DNA from: Collybia mongolica | Lineage: Eukaryota > Basidiomycota > Agaricomycetes > Agaricales > Clitocybaceae | Direction: 5' to 3' | DNA length: 64,000 nt | Assembly: GCA_013420905.1 (NCBI GenBank) | Contig: JAAXNY010000011.1 | Span: forward strand, 1,054,001-1,118,000 | Program-made: the position numbers and the translations under genes | The notes under the pieces: model-generated | The model's database searches: none | What the model was told of the DNA's origin: nothing | Seen by the model: only the letters and a program-made list of their open reading frames with translations | Shown here: positions 59,079 through 64,000 of the stretch, one piece after another | Numbering within the stretch: the stretch's first letter is position 1 | Layout of the letters: each line of letters begins with the position of its first letter

Positions 59079-61979
59079 ATGTCAATCAAAATCAACTCCG
59101 AAGAAGAAGATGCTTTCCTTGCGGAAGTGCGGCTACTTCTTGGGCTCATCCAAATCCCTGACGTCATGTCAGCAGAACAAACTCAACTAGTTGCTCAGGC
59201 GATAGCTAAGGGCTTTGAAACAGCATGGTCCCATCATGCTAAGACTAACTGGGCTTGCGCCCGGTTTAAGTCTTGGTGGGACTTGGACTGCGCCTGGACA
59301 AAGTCTGAGGCTATGAGTTCTGATCTCCCAGAGGACTGGAAGGCCTACAAGGCCGCCACACGTAAAGTGAAACGCAAGCACTTTGATGATTGCATTGACA
59401 GAATTGCAAACACCAACCTCAGACCATGGGATCTCATGGACTGGGTGGGCCCATGCAAGACACCCCCGGTTGAGGCCATCTCATACCAAGGCATGCCATG
59501 CAGCACCACAGAGTTGCTATGGAATGCACTGCACTCCACCTTCAACTCAGCTATTGATAGGCCCATCGACCTTGACAAGCTGGGCAATGCTTGGACCTCA
59601 CCTACAACTCAGGCATGGGTCCCCTACTCTGCTGCTGAGATGTCGGATGCCTTATTGGGCACTTCAAATTGATCCGCCCCCAGGCCAGATCACATCTCAT
59701 GGCATCACCTTAAATGGATCACCCAAGATGATCAGTGCAGCAAACTACTTCTGTGGCTTGCAAATGCTTGTCTCTCATCAGGCCACTGGCCCACCAAGTT
59801 TAAAGCATCCATTACAGTGGTCATACCCAAGCTGGGTAAACCATCGTATGACACTCCCAAGTTGTTTTGCCCAATAGTTCTCTTGAACACGTTGGGTAAA
59901 CTATTAGAGAAAATGTTGTCCACCAGGATGCAGTTTGAAGCTGCTCAACATGGTGTACTCCACCCCAATCAGTTTGGAGGGGTCCGTCAGAACTCCACCG
60001 AGGATGCTGGTTGTTTTCTCACACATGTTGTCCGGTCTGGATGGTGCACCAAACTCAAGACGAGCATTGTCGCTTTTGACCTGGCTCAGTTCTTCCCATC
60101 GGTAAACCATGAGGTCCTCCTACACATCCTCGAGAGACAGGGATTTGCGCTAGAAGTGGTTGCGTTCTTCAGGTCATACCTTGTTGATCATCATACTAGA
60201 TACACGTGGGACGACAAACTGTCCCCACTCTTCCCATCCAGCATTAGTCTGGGACAGGGCTCTGCCTTGTCCCCAATCCTCTCTGCTCTATGCCTCGCAC
60301 TCCTCCTCAAGGAATTTGAATGGAGGGTTTGCATAGCCTCTCTAATTTCCTACGTGGATGATGGCACCATCATAGTGCAGTTGGACATGTTCAATCAGAA
60401 TCTTATTAAGCTCAAGAGTGCTTACAAAGTCATATTTAAACTCACCCAGGCAATGGGTCTAGTGCTTGAGCACAGCAAGTCCAAGGGGTTCCATTTCTCT
60501 CAAAAACACAGCTATATCAACCCTGACATCAACCTTGGCTACGCCCCATATACCGGGGACACCCCTCTCCGCCCTGGCACCATTTGGCACTACCTTGGGT
60601 TCTTCTTTGACCATCCCCTCACATTCAGGGAACACGTCAAGTGGTACATGAACAAAGCCCTCACTTCTGTGAAGGCTATGCTCTCCCTTGGCAACTCCAT
60701 GTGCAGGCTTAGGTCCAAGCACAAACAAATGCTCTACCATGCCTGTGTTCTCCCCATTGCTACATATGGGAGCAGGCTCTGGATGTATGAGGGGGCCCAC
60801 ATGGCAGGCCCTCTCAATAATCTCTGGAAGATGCAAAGGTGCACTTGCCTTTGGATCACCAGCACCTTCAAGACATCCCCGAACAGGGCTGCCGAGACCC
60901 TCGCAGGCATTCCCCCTATCCACCTTCATGTTAAGAAGTTGGTGGAAAGGAGTCATGTCCAATCCCGTGCGCTTCAGGCCTTGCATGCCTTTTGCCGCCT
61001 CATCAACGGGAACCACAAATTCTCTGTTGAGACCCTCAACACCTGCAGCCTGAGCCTATGGCTCGGGAAATTTGTATCGCCTATCATAGAGGCCTGGTCT
61101 AACCTTGGCCTCTCCTCCTTGGATTTGGACCCTGTCCACCCACTCAACCAACTGGGCATGTGCCCCAAGGACTTGTTCCCTGATCACATTGTCTACAACA
61201 TCATCACCCCCCCACCCAAGGGCAATGACCACTGTGAGGATTTCATGAAGGACCACATCACATTGCTGAAAAGCGCTGTTGAGGAGGCCTCTCATTCCCC
61301 CTGGAGCATCTGCATTGTTACAGATGCATCTACTCCCCCTCCTCCCATGCAGTCAGTTGCAGTCTACCACGTCTGGCATGCTGGGGACCTATATGAGGAC
61401 TGGTATGCTACCAGCCTCTCTATGTCTGACAACGCTGAGCTGCAAGCAATCATGGAAGGCGTCCGGCAGGCAGCTGACATCAGACTGGAGGACATCCATG
61501 ATGTCCATATCTTTTCCGACTCCACCAATGCCCTCAGGCATTCCCTCAATGCATCTCACCACTCAGGTCAAGCATCCACCCTCAAAGTGTGCAATGCGCT
61601 GCTGCCGTGGCTGCAGCTCCGTGCCACCCACAAGATCCACCTCCACCACATTACAAATGGGGTGGAGATTGAAGACCACCAACTGGCACACATCAGTGCC
61701 ATCTCAACTTGCATTGAGACAGGTGGAGCACCGGTTATCTCTGCTGACTTTGCACAACGCGAAGCAGTCACACGTATGCTTGATGGCTGGAAATCTCTCT
61801 TCCAGTCCAAGAAGTATATTGGCTCCAATTTCTTGATGCTTTATACGAAAAAGGACACCCTGCTTAGTCCAACCCATGTAAACAATGGGCCATGGATGTG
61901 CAAGACTGGTCACAGCCATGCTTTGACTGCCCACATGGTGCAATGCACCACTGGACACGCCCCAATTGGGGCATTCTGA
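59079..61979 (+). pseudogene. LINE ORF2, reverse transcriptase and RNase H (two stop lesions)
   Basis: One frame runs from 59079 to 61979 except for TGA at 59670-59672. RT motifs: ITVVIPKLGKP, FCPIVLLNTLGKLLEK, QFGGVRQNSTEDAG, FDLAQFFPSVNHEVL (catalytic D), SISLGQGSALSPILSALCLA, SYVDDGTI (catalytic DD, about 60351-60362), LGYAPYTGDTPL and LGFFFDH. The RNase H domain follows: CIVTDAS (D), NAELQAI (E), FSDSTNAL (D) and HQLAHISA. The frame stops at TGA 61977-61979 where TGG would read on into QFFKEESVSCRCGAPLETVQH, the zinc-binding tail, so Trp-to-stop is likely. Enough is preserved to be a fairly young copy. Confidence 0.9.
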
Positions 61980-62504
61980 TCCCAATTCTTCAAAGAGGAA
62001 TCTGTCTCCTGTAGGTGTGGTGCTCCCCTGGAAACTGTACAACACATCCTCTACAACTGCCCACAACATGGACAGGAAGACAAACCCAGATGCCAGCTGC
62101 GCTATGTGTGGTTGGTCAACTTCCTCTCAGAGAATGAGAGCGCTTTTGCATTTGATGTTCCCTAGTCCTAAACAGGCTAGGGGCAGTACTCAGTGTTCTA
62201 AGTGACAGCTATAGGGTGCTCCCTGCCCAAATGTGCAAACCTGGATAATCAGTGGACTTGAAGCCACCACCTGCTGTGGGGGGCCCACCCCCTGGCATAG
62301 ATTGGCCCTTCCAGCCTGTGTACAATGAGCTCCAGCTCCATTCGCTAGTTCGACTCCAGTTGGGCAAGCATCCCAACTCTGCAGTGCTTTGTCACCTGCC
62401 CCCCCTCCCCACTTCTCCAATTACTACTCGTAGTGACCAGCACATGTATTATGTATGGTTGGTATATAAAATGTTGACCCAAAAAAAAAAAAAAAAAAAA
62501 AAAA

Positions 62505-63836
62505 GGGAGCAACAGCTGAGGTGAGGGAACAAAATGTAACAGTATATCTACAGTGTAGGATAGGGGTGGTTCGGAAGGTGGACGGAACGTGTATGGTAAG
62601 CATATCAAATGGTAAGGAGTGTTTCGGAACTGATGGCTCTTGGGTATAGCACACCACATGGACGATGGCACCTTGGCATCCAACAGCTAATTGTGCACAA
62701 GGTGGGGTGTGATGCTGGCAGTTCCTGTGTCAAGTGCATGCTCAGACCTGGGATGGGGAAATTAGCAAACAGAAGTAATAGAAGAAGACACTTACACAGT
62801 TAGGTGCACTGGGGCACCCTGGGTGTTGGTGGCCATATCTTCCTTGTCTTGGGTTCCTGAGGTTTTCCTGGGGGGATGCACTGCATGGTGAGTGTGTAGG
62901 TGAGTGGTATTGTGTGACTCACCTCCATCTGCCCCTTGGGGCACCCTTTCCTCATATCCCCTTGTTCCATGTCCTTTTCCACCCTTTGCCCCACTTCCCT
63001 GGGCATTGTAGTCTGTACTGATTTATATTATTTATATGGTGTCCTTGTGGACATTGCATGGAGTCTGCACAGAGTCTGCACAGGTTATGTGGCTTAGTGT
63101 AAAGACCTCTCAATGTCAAACGGAGCAGAGGGCAAAGATCGGGGATACTGAAATGAGGTGACAAAAATGATAAGATAACCTTTGGTATTATTGAATTGAA
63201 GATATCCAGGTAAATGCGCATGGGAACATGACAAATGAGATATTGGAGGGAGATATTTTGAGCTCCAGGTTCAAGATTCTCTCACCAGAAAACAGCTTCC
63301 ACAAGATTTGAGCATTGGGAGAGCCCACATAAATGGCATACTGAATGACAGAAGACGGCCTTGCGTATTCTATTTACAGGCAAATTCGATGATTGGCATT
63401 GGAGATGCCTGAAGGTGGATGAGCTATCCAGCAATGTCACTAAGTAGCAAGCGGAGAGAAAGGCCAACGTTTGTCCACGGACTCATATTAAACCTTGCCC
63501 ATCCATCACCTGAAGAACAACTTGAATTTACACTCGATCAACTCCAGCATCTCACCAGCACCCAAAAGACGTCGCGCTCCAGATCCACTATCGATCCTTT
63601 GCTTCGCTCTGGGGTCTCGTAAATGATGGATACGAACAGCAAACACACTTTTGTCGACTTGCGAGGCGCACCGGCATAAGATGCATGATTAGAAAACAAC
63701 TTCCAACATGAAATAAAGTGAGCAGATCAAATCACACTAGTGCTACTGGTGTACGAGAGTGTCACAATATAAATATACCCAAGCTTAGGTCTGTTGGCGA
63801 ACAAAAGTGCTCATGGTACGTACATTGCTAAAAGAA
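62505..63836. other. End of the transposon island, no gene seen
   Basis: The sequence to about 63.1 kb is GT/CT-rich and without genes; from about 63.2 kb composition returns to that of the host genes. A plus frame at 63419-63622 (67 codons) is unsupported. Confidence 0.45.
63001..63061 (-). repeat. TATA-bearing dispersed repeat, copy 2 (inverted)
   Basis: On the minus strand reads ATGTCCACAAGGACACCATAT then ATATAAATCAGTACAGACTAC, matching 50355-50419 on the plus strand. Confidence 0.7.
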
Positions 63837-64000
63837 CTAATCTAGCTCAAGCGCCCAAGAGTTGTAGGCGCCCTTGAATGTACCGACCCGCATCCGAAAC
63901 CTGATGCAATACGTTAGCTCGTGTGCACGATATCACGCGAAAGTTCAGCGTTAACGCACCGAGTGTGTACACTCGCTGTACTTCTGCAAAACCAACTTCC
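63837..64000 (-). CDS. Partial gene at the right edge, C-terminal end only
   Basis: The last exon 63900-63837 (stop TAG at 63837-63839) encodes FRMRVGTFKGAYNSWALELD. The preceding exon (64000-63973) reads LVLQKYSE and joins in phase through intron 63901-63972. The combined end looks like a real conserved C-terminus, but the family cannot be named from about 28 residues. Confidence 0.5.

Larger units (their letters stand above)
58402..62504 (+). mobile_element. LINE (non-LTR retrotransposon) with RNase H and poly(A) tail
   Basis: Order of domains: APE-type endonuclease (from 58403), linker, reverse transcriptase, RNase H, C-terminal zinc-binding CxC…H…C tail, 3' UTR and 24 A (62481-62504). 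The reading frame is broken by shifts in the endonuclease region and by two TGA codons, so it is dead. The 5' part is missing at the hAT border. Architecture (endonuclease plus RNase H) fits fungal Tad/I-like lineages; the exact clade needs a tree. Confidence 0.9.

Noticed and set aside
60459..61016. Minus-strand open frame of 185 codons within the LINE
   Set aside because: Antisense shadow of the reverse transcriptase, which has clear catalytic motifs on the plus strand.

Overview
The window reads as nuclear DNA of a filamentous basidiomycete, probably an Agaricomycete. Nearly every gene I could resolve is cut by many 45-75 bp GT-AG introns, several exons are only 11-14 nt long, and the protein set is typical of mushrooms: a secreted GNN-rich protein, an SurE-like secreted phosphatase, GH16, P450, PalI/SUR7, an rvt-type reverse transcriptase relic, a hAT element and a LINE with RNase H. 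I assembled gene models by hand, joining exons by reading phase and splice consensus. All boundaries are therefore predictions, but each model marked above 0.7 keeps frame through every junction and ends in one stop.

Layout. 1-4.3 kb: an unresolved coding-like scrap and an eight-exon secreted repeat-rich protein (minus). 6.2-9.2 kb: a Kelch-repeat protein and an SurE-like enzyme with signal peptide (both minus). 10.8-13.4 kb: a decayed reverse-transcriptase-domain gene of the rvt type (minus). 14.4-21.3 kb (plus): a double zinc-motif protein, eIF2D/Tma64, the 18S rRNA dimethylase Dim1 and a small single-pass membrane protein. 21.3-25.6 kb has no convincing gene. 25.6-33.4 kb (minus): a short proline-rich protein, the beta subunit of an AP clathrin adaptor and a GH16 glucanase-like enzyme. 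36.6-45.6 kb (plus): a PalI/SUR7 membrane protein, a coiled-coil protein, a 14-exon cytochrome P450 and a short conserved protein. 45.9-47.6 kb (minus): an F-box/leucine-rich protein.

47.7-63.1 kb is a transposon island, different in base composition and almost free of host genes. It holds a 959 bp poly(A)-tailed retroposon with a 15 bp target-site duplication, LTR-like and zinc-knuckle scraps, a 592 bp 5'-truncated LINE copy with its own 15 bp target-site duplication, and a 3.8 kb hAT DNA transposon with inverted ends. The hAT right end abuts a 4.1 kb LINE inside the endonuclease domain. One more host gene starts at the right edge (minus, partial).

The host genes do not form an obvious pathway. 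eIF2D and Dim1 are adjacent, co-oriented and both ribosome-related; GH16, SurE-like and the GNN-rich protein are independently secreted. I saw no CRISPR, no rRNA and no tRNA gene. The most novel observations are the 959 bp retroposon, the tandem intron-plus-exon duplication, the nested hAT/LINE structure and an inverted pair of TATA-bearing repeats flanking the island.
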